A stretch of 21,269 bases of DNA. Source: Pseudomonadota bacterium (lineage in GTDB: Bacteria; Verrucomicrobiota; Verrucomicrobiia; Chthoniobacterales; UBA6821). The notes beneath the pieces were generated by a model, which worked only from the letters and a program-made list of their open reading frames with translations, ran no database searches and was not told the origin of the DNA. Location: positions 1 to 21,269 of the forward strand of contig RFPR01000017.1 of NCBI GenBank assembly GCA_009928265.1, given 5' to 3'. This document shows, piece after piece, positions 12,595 to 21,269 of the stretch (position 1 is the first letter of the stretch; every line of letters begins with the position of its first letter). The translations under genes and the position numbers were made by a program.

Positions 12595-13415
12595 CGGACA
12601 AAAAAGGAACTGACCGCGTAATCGACCACCAGGATCAGGATGCTAGAGAGTACAACGGCCCTGGTCGTCGCGGCGCTCACGGCGCGAGCGCCTGTGACCG
12701 ATCGATTGCGGTCTGCATGAAATCCCTGGTAAGCGCAGAGGGAAATCGAGAGCAGGCCGAAGAGGATCGCCTTGATGAAGCACTCGCGGAGATCGCGTCC
12801 CTCCACGGCCCGCTCCACGGACGACCAGTAGACGCCGGAGTCGACCCCCAGCAGCACAGAGCCCGAGAGGGCGCCGCCCCACAGACCAACCACTACGAAA
12901 AGGGCCGTCTGCGCGGGAAAGGTGAAGACCGAGGCGATGAGGCGCGGGGAGACAAGATACCCTCGACTCTCGATGCCCATGGTCTCGAGCGCCACGATCT
13001 GCTCGGTCTGGCGCTGCATACCGAGTTCCGCGGCAAGAGCCGATCCCGCCTGACCGACGAGCATGAGGGAGGCGAGCACCGGAGCCATCTCGCGGATGAG
13101 GCTGAGTGATACCAGTGCGCCCAACAGTCCCGAGGAGCCGAAGCGGTTGAGCACATGGTAGCCCTGCAGTCCGAGGACGAGCCCTGTGAAGATCCCCACG
13201 ATCAAGATCACCGGGAGGCAGACGGTACCCTGCTCATGGAGGGACCTCACGATGCGGCGGAAAAGCTTTCTCGAACCAAGTGCGGACAGAAAAGAGTTCG
13301 CGGTAAAGAGAGCAAAATCGCCCAGTCCTGAGATTACTTCCAGAGTTTGGCGGCCTATCAGCCCTATCAGCGATACCATCCTGTGATTCTTGGCAGGATG
13401 AGGGGGCGGAGACAA
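12591..13415 (-). CDS. mlaE: MlaE-family lipid ABC transporter permease
   Basis: The 274-residue permease has the MlaE fold: an interfacial N-terminal helix, then five or so hydrophobic segments, including VCLPVILIVGIFTGLVLGLQ near 64-83 and the family signature region LGMQRQTEQIVALETMGIES near 132-151. It ends VVDYAVSSFFVR. MlaE forms the dimeric membrane channel of the MlaFEDB complex. The start could also be Met13 (MVSLIGLIGRQTLE), which fits the family's N-terminus better than the first 12 residues; the frame is the same. It begins three bases after the bioA stop, so it very likely shares the bioA transcript. Confidence 0.9.
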   Translation of the reverse strand: MSPPPHPAKNHRMVSLIGLIGRQTLEVISGLGDFALFTANSFLSALGSRKLFRRIVRSLHEQGTVCLPVILIVGIFTGLVLGLQGYHVLNRFGSSGLLGALVSLSLIREMAPVLASLMLVGQAGSALAAELGMQRQTEQIVALETMGIESRGYLVSPRLIASVFTFPAQTALFVVVGLWGGALSGSVLLGVDSGVYWSSVERAVEGRDLRECFIKAILFGLLSISLCAYQGFHADRNRSVTGARAVSAATTRAVVLSSILILVVDYAVSSFFVR

Positions 13416-13418
13416 TCC

Positions 13419-14738
13419 CTACCCGAGGCAGGAGAGGATGGCCTCAAAGGCCCGGTCGATCTGATCATCCGTGATGCAGTACGGGGGCATCAGGTAGATC
13501 ACGTTCCCGACAGGCCTGAGCAGGACCCCTTGTTCCTGGAGGGCCATGGCCAATTCCCTGCCAGAACCAGCAGAGTAGCCTGACGCCATTCCTGCCAGAT
13601 CGAAGGCGGCGATTCCTCCGAGCAGGCGCGTTTTTTCGATTTTGGGATGGGAGGCGAGGAGCTCGAGATGTCGGTCCATGCATCGATTGATCCGGGCCAC
13701 CTGGGCCAGTGACCCGGTGCTTTCATGGAGATCGAGGCTGGCCAAGGCCGCTGCGCAGGCCACAGGATTGGCGGTATAGCTGTGCCCATGGGCCAGTGCT
13801 CTGGAGAAGTCATTGCCGAGGAAGGAATCGAAGAGGTCGTTCGATGCGATCGTCACAGCCAGCGGCAGGATGCCTCCGGTAATTCCCTTGGAGAGGCAGA
13901 TCAGATCGGGAACGAATCCGGTCTGCTGATAGGCAAAGAAGCTCCCCGTCCGTCCGAATCCCGTCATCACCTCGTCGAAAATCACGGGGATACCCCGTTC
14001 CCGGAACATCACGCAAAGTGCTGAGAGGAATCCCGCGGAATGAAAACGCATGCCGCCGGCACCCTGGACAAGCGGCTCGACGATGAGTCCCGCGAGCGAT
14101 TTACCTTCGCTCTCCAGAAGAGCTGCGATCTCGGTAAGGGCCGCTCGTTCACGCTCCTCGTTGGCAAAGCCCTTCCAGATCAGGGGCACCGGCAACGTCA
14201 CCGTCTCAAAGAGTAGTCCGCCGAATGCATCGAAGAATCCCGAGCTGCGTCCCACGCTCATCGCCCCGACGGTGTCTCCGTGATAGGCGCCGCGCAGGGT
14301 GGCGAAGAGTCGGCGCGAAGTACCGCGGTTCACCCAGTGCTGGTGTGCGATCTTGAGCGCGGACTCGACGGCTGTGGAGCCGTTGTCTGAGTAGAAAACG
14401 CGGGCGTTTCCCATGAGGACCGCCTTTTCAAGCAGGCGCTCCGCTAGCTGAATGGCGGGTTCGTGGGTGGCACCGGCAAACTGCACATGGTCGAGCCTCA
14501 GAACCTGATCGGAGATGGCCTTTGCCAGTTCAGGACGTCCGTGGCCGTGGAGGTTCACCCACCATGAGGAGATCATGTCGAGATACTCGCGTCCCGTCTC
14601 GTCGCGAAGGATGGCACCTTCGGCCCCTGTGATCGGCAACAGGGGTCTACCCAGCCCGTGCTGGGTGAAGGGATGCCAGATCGTTGCCGTGTCGCGAGCT
14701 GTCAGGGAAGAGGGTAAATCTGAAGAGGAGCCTTTCAT
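13419..14738 (-). CDS. bioA: adenosylmethionine-8-amino-7-oxononanoate aminotransferase
   Basis: The 439-residue, class III PLP-dependent aminotransferase makes 7,8-diaminopelargonate in biotin synthesis, using S-adenosylmethionine as amino donor. Signatures include WHPFTQH (21-27), SSWWVNLHGHG (58-68), DNGSTAVESALK (118-129), AYHGDT with Tyr152 and His153, IFDEVMTGFGRTG with Asp255, LSKGITGG with the PLP lysine 284, GHSYTANP and LLRPVGNVIYLMPPY with Arg408. The double Trp and the Arg-Pro-Val-Gly motif separate BioA from other class III aminotransferases. Length matches E. coli BioA (429). No bioD, bioB or bioF gene lies nearby, and no BirA-type operator was recognised. It leads the mla operon. 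Confidence 0.93.
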   Translation of the reverse strand: MKGSSSDLPSSLTARDTATIWHPFTQHGLGRPLLPITGAEGAILRDETGREYLDMISSWWVNLHGHGRPELAKAISDQVLRLDHVQFAGATHEPAIQLAERLLEKAVLMGNARVFYSDNGSTAVESALKIAHQHWVNRGTSRRLFATLRGAYHGDTVGAMSVGRSSGFFDAFGGLLFETVTLPVPLIWKGFANEERERAALTEIAALLESEGKSLAGLIVEPLVQGAGGMRFHSAGFLSALCVMFRERGIPVIFDEVMTGFGRTGSFFAYQQTGFVPDLICLSKGITGGILPLAVTIASNDLFDSFLGNDFSRALAHGHSYTANPVACAAALASLDLHESTGSLAQVARINRCMDRHLELLASHPKIEKTRLLGGIAAFDLAGMASGYSAGSGRELAMALQEQGVLLRPVGNVIYLMPPYCITDDQIDRAFEAILSCLG

Positions 14739-14795
14739 CCGTGGCTTTTCATTTCACAGGTTTCCGGTTGGATTGGGAACCGCAAATCCCCCGTC
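14739..14795. promoter_or_regulatory. divergent intergenic region between bioA and an MFS gene
   Basis: This 57-bp gap must hold both promoters, which would then overlap. It contains CGGTT-ggattggg-AACCG (14765-14782), and overlapping it GGATT (14770-14774) with AATCC (14786-14790). It does not resemble the long inverted-repeat BirA operator. No clear -35/-10 pair was assigned on either strand, and neither gene has a clear Shine-Dalgarno. Confidence 0.35.
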
Positions 14796-16055
14796 ATGCC
14801 AGCTTCCGAATCAACTCCCTGCCATCGCGAGAAATGGATCGTGCTGGCCCTGCTCTGGTGGGTCTGTCTGCTCAACTATGCCGACCGCCAGGCTATCAGC
14901 AGTCTCTTTCCCCTGCTGGAAAAAGACTTCGGCTTCACTAAGGCTCAGCTTGGGCTGATCGGCAGTGCCTTCATGTGGGTCTACGCGGCTTCGGCACCCT
15001 TGGCCGGCTATGCCGGTGATCGACTTAACCGCAAGGGGCTCATCTTAGGAGGGTGCCTGTTCTGGAGCCTGATAACGGCTGCGACGGGGTGGTGCGGGAA
15101 GCTCTGGCAGTTTGTGGCGGCACGATCGCTGATCGGACTAGGGGAATCAGTTTATTTCCCGGCGGCGGCTTCCCTTCTCTCTGACCACCATGTCGCACGG
15201 ACACGGTCGACCGCGCTCTCTTTCCATCAATCCGCAGTCTATGTCGGCACGATCGCCGGGGGATGGCTCGGTGCGGTGATCGCCGAGCACTATGGCTGGC
15301 GCTGGACGTTCTATGCCTTTGGCGGTGCCGGTATCCTCCTTTCGGTGATCCTGATCCTCCGCCTGAGGGAAATGCACCCCGGAGCCACAGAATCACTCGT
15401 CGAGCCACCAAAGGCTTTCCTTCACACTTTTGCAGGACTGATTTCGCGTCCCGGTATCCTCTTGCTTGCCGCGGCCTTCGCCTTGGCAAACGGCGTCTCT
15501 GCAATTTTTCTCATCTGGGCGCCGACTTTCCTGTTCGAGAAATTCCATCTCGGGCTCGTTGCGGCAGGATTCTCCGCCGTGGCGGCGATTCAGGTGGCCT
15601 GTGCGGTAAGCGCTCCGATTTCGGGACTGCTGGCCGACAAACTTTCCCCGAAGGTGAGGGGAGCCCGCATGCTGGTACAAGGGATGGCCCTGCTGGTCGG
15701 AACTCTCTGCGTGGTGATGGTCGGCGCTGCGCCGACGCTGCCGCTACTGATGGGCGCGATGCTCTGTTTCGGTTTCTGCAAAGGGGCCTACGACGGCGGG
15801 ATCTTTGCCTCGGTCTTCGAATTCGTGGATTCCAAGGAACGCGGCTCCGTGGTCGGCCTGATGAATCTTTGCGGCTGGGGAGGAGGCGCGCTTGGTCCGC
15901 TGCTGGTCGGGTTTATCTCCTCGGGTGGCTCCGATGCCGCGCAGATAGCTCGGATGGGCGTGGCAATTTCGTGGAGCGGACTGGCTTACCTCGGGGCCGC
16001 GGGACTCATCCTTGCTGCCCTGAAAATTTATCGGAACGAATCGAGCCCGCATTGA
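14796..16055 (+). CDS. MFS transporter, anion:cation symporter-like
   Basis: The 419-residue membrane protein has about twelve hydrophobic segments. The first helix contains LLNYADRQAISSLFPLL, a pattern of the sugar acid/organate (ACS, GudP-like) and spinster-type MFS proteins. Motif A is GYAGDRLNRKG at 71-81, and a repeat-like GLLADKLSPKVRGARM is in the second half. ARSLIGLGESVYFPAA is the usual helix 4 region. Substrate cannot be read from the sequence; a sugar acid or small organic anion is the usual range. It is divergent from bioA, so a role in moving a biotin precursor is possible but unsupported. Its 3' end overlaps the converging secreted-protein gene by 28 bp. Confidence 0.85.
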   Translation: MPASESTPCHREKWIVLALLWWVCLLNYADRQAISSLFPLLEKDFGFTKAQLGLIGSAFMWVYAASAPLAGYAGDRLNRKGLILGGCLFWSLITAATGWCGKLWQFVAARSLIGLGESVYFPAAASLLSDHHVARTRSTALSFHQSAVYVGTIAGGWLGAVIAEHYGWRWTFYAFGGAGILLSVILILRLREMHPGATESLVEPPKAFLHTFAGLISRPGILLLAAAFALANGVSAIFLIWAPTFLFEKFHLGLVAAGFSAVAAIQVACAVSAPISGLLADKLSPKVRGARMLVQGMALLVGTLCVVMVGAAPTLPLLMGAMLCFGFCKGAYDGGIFASVFEFVDSKERGSVVGLMNLCGWGGGALGPLLVGFISSGGSDAAQIARMGVAISWSGLAYLGAAGLILAALKIYRNESSPH

Positions 16056-16801
16056 CGGGCCATCTCGCTTGTCGAGGAGGAGTGCTGCTGCAGCGAGGAG
16101 AGATAGGCATCGGTTCGGGAAATCAGGGGACGATTGAGATTTTCCGGATGTTCCAGTCGGGAGAAGAGTAGGCGATGGATCCGTGTTAAAGGGACCGTTT
16201 TGGTTCCGTAACCTCTGGGGATATTGCTCGACCAGAAGGTGAGGGTTGCCGCCTTGGGGTCGTGACCAAGGAAGATCACGGAATGGCCGTGCTCGCTGGC
16301 TCCGATCCCGTCGTTCCAGAAGATCTTGAGGAAATCACCAGGACGTGCGGCCGAAAGGGAGGTGAAATTCGGGCCCAGGCCGAGTTCGTGAAAGAGACGC
16401 GCCGTTCCGGGGCCATTCGCGTTCCAGCGTCCCCAGATGCCGGTGCCATCGGGTTGGCCCGCCGGGCGGAGAGCGGAGACAGTTTGCGGTGTGAGTGTGA
16501 GTCGACCCGAGTTCTGAAGATCCGAGAGTGCTTTTAGGAAAACCAGATAGGTGGCTCCGGAACAGTAGCTGGGAACCGCATCAGCCGTTTGGATGGAGAG
16601 TCGTCCTGCAGAAGTGGAGACGGCGGCACAGAGCGCTCGGTTCGCCGACGGCGAGGTGGAGTAGCGTCCGTCAGGGGGCATGGTGTGCACGGCGTCGAGA
16701 ACGATCCGATTAATCGGCGAAAGGGAGTTGTCTTGGGCCTCAAGGAAAGGCATGAACAACACCAACGCCACGAGCCATCCAAATGTTTTCCGAGAGATCA
16801 T
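16028..16801 (-). CDS. secreted protein with a possible NlpC/P60- or CHAP-like Cys/His hydrolase fold
   Basis: The 257-residue product starts at ATG 16801 with a signal peptide (1-22, FGWLVALVLFMPFLEA, cleavage near AQ). The frame extends to a TTG at 16840, but that would put 13 Arg/Cys-rich residues before the signal. PSYCSGATYLVFLKAL places Cys80 at a helix start, and GDFLKIFWNDG (155-165) followed by SEHGHSVIFLGHD (169-181) supplies His171/173. A Cys on a helix followed by PGD...GHSVIFLG is the arrangement of papain-like cell-wall amidases and endopeptidases. Cell-wall or periplasmic cleavage is therefore inferred, not certain. It is head-to-head with a C39-like peptidase, sharing 19 bp of 5' sequence, and its 3' end overlaps the MFS gene. 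Confidence 0.6.
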   Translation of the reverse strand: MISRKTFGWLVALVLFMPFLEAQDNSLSPINRIVLDAVHTMPPDGRYSTSPSANRALCAAVSTSAGRLSIQTADAVPSYCSGATYLVFLKALSDLQNSGRLTLTPQTVSALRPAGQPDGTGIWGRWNANGPGTARLFHELGLGPNFTSLSAARPGDFLKIFWNDGIGASEHGHSVIFLGHDPKAATLTFWSSNIPRGYGTKTVPLTRIHRLLFSRLEHPENLNRPLISRTDAYLSSLQQHSSSTSEMARQCGLDSFR

Positions 16802-17466
16802 CGCTACCACGGAGCATCGACAAAATCGGCCCCGCCGCAAGGGGGATCGGCGCGTTGTTCGTGATCGGACTCATCGTCCTCATCGTCCTCATCGTTCTTT
16901 TCGGTCTTTGGAGCTGGCCACGTCACATCGGTGGCTCCGGCGGACTTCCCATTCCCGGAGAGATCCTGTTTTCCGTACCGCAGTTCCTGCAGGGGGATCC
17001 CCGCTGGCGCGACGATCCGCTGGGCGACACGCCGGGCACACTGGGTGGAGAAGGGTGTGCGATCGCCTCCGCCTCCATGGTGCTTCGGCATTACGGAATG
17101 GCCGTCGATCCAAAGCATCTGAACCGCTTCCTGCGCGAACACAATGGTTTCGAGGGACAAGGGTGGCTCCGTTGGGAATCAGCGGCGGAGTTCGTTCCCG
17201 GACTTATTGAGAAAGCTTACGAGGATCTCCCCTCCTTCCTGCGGATCGACTGGAATCTCCTCAGGGGAAATCCTGTTATCGTGCGGATTCGCCGTCCCGA
17301 CGGGATCACCCATTTCGTGGTGATCGTCGGCAAGAGAGGGCTCGATTATCTGATTCGGGATCCGGCGGGATCAGGCGGCGGTCGAGTTTACCCGTTCAGG
17401 GAACTGGGAGTCCCGATCGAGGCGCTGCGATATTACCAAAGGTTGTCTGCTAGTTCTTCTCCTTGA
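16783..17466 (+). CDS. membrane-anchored C39-family cysteine peptidase-like protein
   Basis: The 227-residue protein has a basic N-terminus, one transmembrane helix (about 21-43, ALFVIGLIVLIVLIVLFGLW) and an outer Peptidase_C39_2 domain. The domain reads VPQFLQGDPRWRDDPLG (65-81), GGEGCAIASASMVLRHYG with Cys92, GITHFVVIVG with His177, and IRDPAG with Asp193, a complete catalytic triad in family order. C39-like domains outside ABC transporters often cleave peptides or bacteriocin leaders at the membrane. The start is uncertain: ATG 16783 overlaps the divergent secreted gene, but GTG or TTG near 16855 would remove the basic N-terminus. Its 3' end overlaps the SPFH gene by 17 bp. Confidence 0.75.
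   Translation: MFSERSSLPRSIDKIGPAARGIGALFVIGLIVLIVLIVLFGLWSWPRHIGGSGGLPIPGEILFSVPQFLQGDPRWRDDPLGDTPGTLGGEGCAIASASMVLRHYGMAVDPKHLNRFLREHNGFEGQGWLRWESAAEFVPGLIEKAYEDLPSFLRIDWNLLRGNPVIVRIRRPDGITHFVVIVGKRGLDYLIRDPAGSGGGRVYPFRELGVPIEALRYYQRLSASSSP
16870..16896 (+). repeat. three tandem 9-bp repeats in the transmembrane helix of the C39-like gene
   Basis: CTCATCGTC is present three times in a row (16870-16878, 16879-16887 and, with one change, 16888-16896). It encodes a Leu-Ile-Val repeat in the membrane helix. Slippage would add or remove three residues without breaking the frame, so helix length could vary between strains. Confidence 0.8.
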
Positions 17467-18346
17467 GAGGCATCACGAGTTGGGGGCCGGCGTTCATCGG
17501 GACATAGACGCGGTCAGAGCCCTTAATGTTCTCAGCCTGGAGATACTGGATATAAGCGGGGGAAAGAACGGCACTGATCGACTGAATCGCCTTGGCCTGC
17601 TCAATGGCCTGCGCGGCGGAGCGTGCGCCCGCGGCCTCGCCATTCTTGCGCTCGATCTCGATGCTCTTCTGTGCGATCTGCTCCTCGATGGTCTTTTGCT
17701 CCAGCGTCTGGTTGAGGGCCACCTTGGTAGCGATTGCCACGATCACCTGCTGGGGAGGCGAGGCGTTCCCCATGACCACGGACATGACCTCGAACGGTGT
17801 GTTTTTGAGGAGTTCCTTAACCTGATCGCCGATATCGCGGGAGATCATGGGTAGCGACTCATTCACGGAGAGGCCGTCGAATTTAGCAACGACGGATCGG
17901 GTAATGGTGCGGAAGGGTTCGCGAATGAACTGATCGTAGGCTGCCTTGGCGATCTTGTCGGGATCGCCGGTATTCTCCCAGCCGCCGAATTCTTCCATGA
18001 AGCGTCGCACAGATTGATCATCAGGGCGTAGCCTCCAGACGATATGGGCCTGACTCACGAGCGGAAGCTTGTCTTTGGCAAGGATAGCGCTGGAGGTGTC
18101 GAAAGTCTCCGAGTATGTGAAGGGGGTTATTGAGACGGGCTGCCCCGAAAGACGCCAGCGTAGTCCCGTCGAGGCAGGACCGAAGATGACTTCCTTGAAG
18201 ACACCCTTGCCAAGGATCGGCTTGGAGTAGATATAGCTGGCGTATCCGGCGGTGACCCGGACATTCGAGACATTCGGAGCCACAAAAAGGACAAGAAATG
18301 CTACGAGTGCGGCTATGCCCAATACGGGCAGAGAGAGCTTTTGCAT
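17450..18346 (-). CDS. SPFH/band 7 (prohibitin-like) membrane protein
   Basis: The 298-residue protein has an N-terminal transmembrane helix (about 5-25). The SPFH domain (about 28-215) has the strand-rich VRVTAGYASYIYS start and SYSE-like ITPFTYSETFDTSSAILAKD, then ITRSVVAKFDGLSVNESLP. A long coiled coil rich in Glu, Lys, Ala and Gln (about 212-255, LEQKTIEEQIAQKSIEIERK) follows. SPFH proteins assemble into large rings or cages on membranes and often scaffold or restrain membrane proteases; HflK/HflC with FtsH is the best-known case. No NfeD or FtsH gene is adjacent. The location opposite a membrane C39-like peptidase, with overlapping 3' ends, is suggestive of a link but not proof. Confidence 0.82.
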   Translation of the reverse strand: MQKLSLPVLGIAALVAFLVLFVAPNVSNVRVTAGYASYIYSKPILGKGVFKEVIFGPASTGLRWRLSGQPVSITPFTYSETFDTSSAILAKDKLPLVSQAHIVWRLRPDDQSVRRFMEEFGGWENTGDPDKIAKAAYDQFIREPFRTITRSVVAKFDGLSVNESLPMISRDIGDQVKELLKNTPFEVMSVVMGNASPPQQVIVAIATKVALNQTLEQKTIEEQIAQKSIEIERKNGEAAGARSAAQAIEQAKAIQSISAVLSPAYIQYLQAENIKGSDRVYVPMNAGPQLVMPLKEKN

Positions 18347-18428
18347 GACGATTCCGTGACGCAGGAGGGTCCTTAAAGCAAGAGTAATCCTCCCGCCAGG
18401 ATACAGCGGTGGCTCCTCTTGATGGTGA

Positions 18429-19688
18429 CTACGCTTTGTTCCGGATAAACAGGAGGGCGACGAGGCTGATTAGGGCCATGGCGGCGAGGTAGAGGCCGAC
18501 CGATCCGAGTCCGTGGCCGAGGGCCAGTGCGGTCGCGGCATAAGGGGTGAGCGAGGCGCCCAGGATTCCGGCAATGTTGAAAGCGATTGAGGCTCCGGTG
18601 TAGCGCACCTCCACGGGGAAGAGTTCCGAAAGAAAGGTTCCGAGCGGAGCATACGTCACCCCCATGAGGAGGAATCCGATCACGAGCGTCGCAACGACCC
18701 CCGGGGTGCCCGCCGAGAAGAGCCACCCGAAACAGAGGCCGAAGATCAGGATCGCCACGGTGGCGAGGAGGAGCATCTTACGACGCCCGATCCGGGCAGC
18801 GAACCACGCCGTGCAGGGAATTGAGAGGGCGAAGAAGAGGACGCCGACGAGTTGGAGAATCAGGAAAGTTTCCCGGGGAAAGCCGAGCTTCGTGGTGCCC
18901 CAGGAAAGGGAGAAAACGATCAGGATGTAAAAGATCACGAAGGTCGCCACCGCAGCAAAAGTCGCGGGAATCACGGTGCGGAGATGGTGGCGTGCGATGT
19001 CGAGCATCGGGACAGCGACATGCTTCCCCTTGGAAGCCGCCTCCAGAAAAGCCGGCGTCTCCGTGATGTTCAGCCGGACATAGAGTCCCACGAGCACGAG
19101 GATGCTGCTGGCGAGGAAGGGCAAACGCCATCCCCAGGAGAGAAAGGCGGAGTCATCAAGGCATTTGGTGAGGATCAGAAAGATGCCTCCGGAGAAAAGG
19201 AATCCGATCGGCGCGCCGAGTTGGGGAAACATCCCGTACCAATCGCGCTTGCCCTCCGGAGCGTTTTCCGTGGCAAGAAGAACGGCACCACCCCATTCCC
19301 CGCCCAGGCCAAATCCCTGTCCGAATCTGCAGAGAGCAAGCAGGGCAGAAGCGGCCACACCGATCGAGGAATAAGTCGGTAGGAGGCCGATGGCCACAGT
19401 GGAGAGTCCCATGGTCAGGAGAGCCGCGACCAGAGTGGCCTTCCTGCCGATGCGATCACCGAAATGACCGAAAAAAATCGATCCGATGGGACGGGCGAAG
19501 AACGCCAAGGCAAAGGTCGCAAGCGACTGCAGGGTAGCGGCCGTCGCATCACCCGAGGGAAAGAAGAGCTTCGGGAAAACCAACACTGCCGCCGTGGCGT
19601 AGATGTAGAAGTCAAAGAACTCAATGGCTGTGCCCGCGAGGCTGGCCATCAGGATCCTGAAGGGGGAGTTTTCCGAAGGAGTAGGCAT
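18429..19688 (-). CDS. MFS transporter, metabolite:H+ symporter (MHS) family
   Basis: The 419-residue protein starts at ATG 19688; a longer frame to 19811 is rejected because it would overlap tex. GTAIEFFDFYIYATAA (19-34) in helix 1, GHFGDRIGRKATL (motif A) and RFGQGFGLGGEWGGAVLLA in helix 5 are the standard signatures of the MHS group. That group includes proline/betaine, alpha-ketoglutarate, shikimate and citrate carriers. About twelve hydrophobic segments are seen, with ELFPVEVRYTGASIAFN before helix 10 or 11. The substrate cannot be told from sequence alone. The start follows the tex stop by one base, so it is probably made from the tex message. Confidence 0.88.
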   Translation of the reverse strand: MPTPSENSPFRILMASLAGTAIEFFDFYIYATAAVLVFPKLFFPSGDATAATLQSLATFALAFFARPIGSIFFGHFGDRIGRKATLVAALLTMGLSTVAIGLLPTYSSIGVAASALLALCRFGQGFGLGGEWGGAVLLATENAPEGKRDWYGMFPQLGAPIGFLFSGGIFLILTKCLDDSAFLSWGWRLPFLASSILVLVGLYVRLNITETPAFLEAASKGKHVAVPMLDIARHHLRTVIPATFAAVATFVIFYILIVFSLSWGTTKLGFPRETFLILQLVGVLFFALSIPCTAWFAARIGRRKMLLLATVAILIFGLCFGWLFSAGTPGVVATLVIGFLLMGVTYAPLGTFLSELFPVEVRYTGASIAFNIAGILGASLTPYAATALALGHGLGSVGLYLAAMALISLVALLFIRNKA

Positions 19689-19689
19689 G

Positions 19690-21269
<1,580 letters not shown>

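Noticed and set aside
14739..14795. BirA (biotin repressor) operator in front of bioA
   Set aside because: The repeats present (CGGTT/AACCG) do not match the long TTGT-x-AACC/GGTT-x-ACAA pattern.
15263..16171. Open frame of 302 residues overlapping the MFS gene
   Set aside because: Arg/Gly-rich shifted frame of the MFS transporter, with no domain-like pattern; the MFS frame has clear membrane helices and motifs.
18347..18428. GGAGG/CCTCC inverted repeat between the MHS and SPFH genes as a terminator
   Set aside because: Five-base stem with a loop of about 20 bases and no T-run; not convincing as a terminator or as a switch.

Overview
The window looks like a chromosomal segment of a moderately GC-rich Gram-negative bacterium. 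A complete Mla-type phospholipid transport operon (permease, ATPase, MCE protein, periplasmic carrier and an MlaA-like protein) implies an outer membrane. The mix of families (DUF433/DUF5615 and HicBA modules, a WYL regulator, an AddAB-type nuclease, paired cysteine-peptidase-like proteins, weak or absent Shine-Dalgarno motifs) is compatible with Verrucomicrobiota or a relative. That placement is an inference; no rRNA or other lineage marker is present.

Left third (1-3700): a patchwork of small genes. In order it holds a possible gene tail, a frameshifted nucleotidyltransferase-like pseudogene, an orphan antitoxin-like gene, a DUF433/DUF5615 toxin-antitoxin pair with a perfect palindrome over its start codon, a WYL-domain regulator divergent from a 53-residue antitoxin-like protein, a decayed small ORF, and a hicBA pair in clearly AT-richer DNA (24 G+C in 3301-3360 against 38 in 15661-15720). 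This is an accessory, turnover-prone region.

Centre left (3812-9684): a two-gene addB-addA operon with a 4-bp overlap. It encodes a RecBCD-like helicase-nuclease for double-strand-break processing. Both nuclease domains keep their catalytic residues, and AddB lacks the cysteine cluster of iron-sulphur AddB proteins. An elaborate set of inverted repeats lies just upstream.

Centre (9694-14738, minus strand): bioA (biotin synthesis), then mlaE-mlaF-mlaD-mlaC-mlaA, with every mla junction a 4-bp overlap. The MlaA-like protein has no lipobox and carries a long proline-rich linker. An MFS transporter is divergent from bioA across 57 bp.

Right (14796-21269): the MFS transporter, a secreted protein with a Cys/His hydrolase look, a membrane-anchored C39-like peptidase, an SPFH/band-7 protein, an MHS-family transporter and the 3' part of tex. 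Three adjacent opposite-strand gene pairs overlap by 17-28 bp. The two peptidase-like genes start head-to-head and overlap at their 5' ends.

No tRNA, rRNA, CRISPR array, insertion sequence or transposase was seen. I found no clear novel multi-gene system. The best candidates for follow-up are the overlapping peptidase/peptidase/SPFH trio, the start-codon palindrome of the DUF433 module, and the unusual MlaA-like protein in its bioA-led operon.
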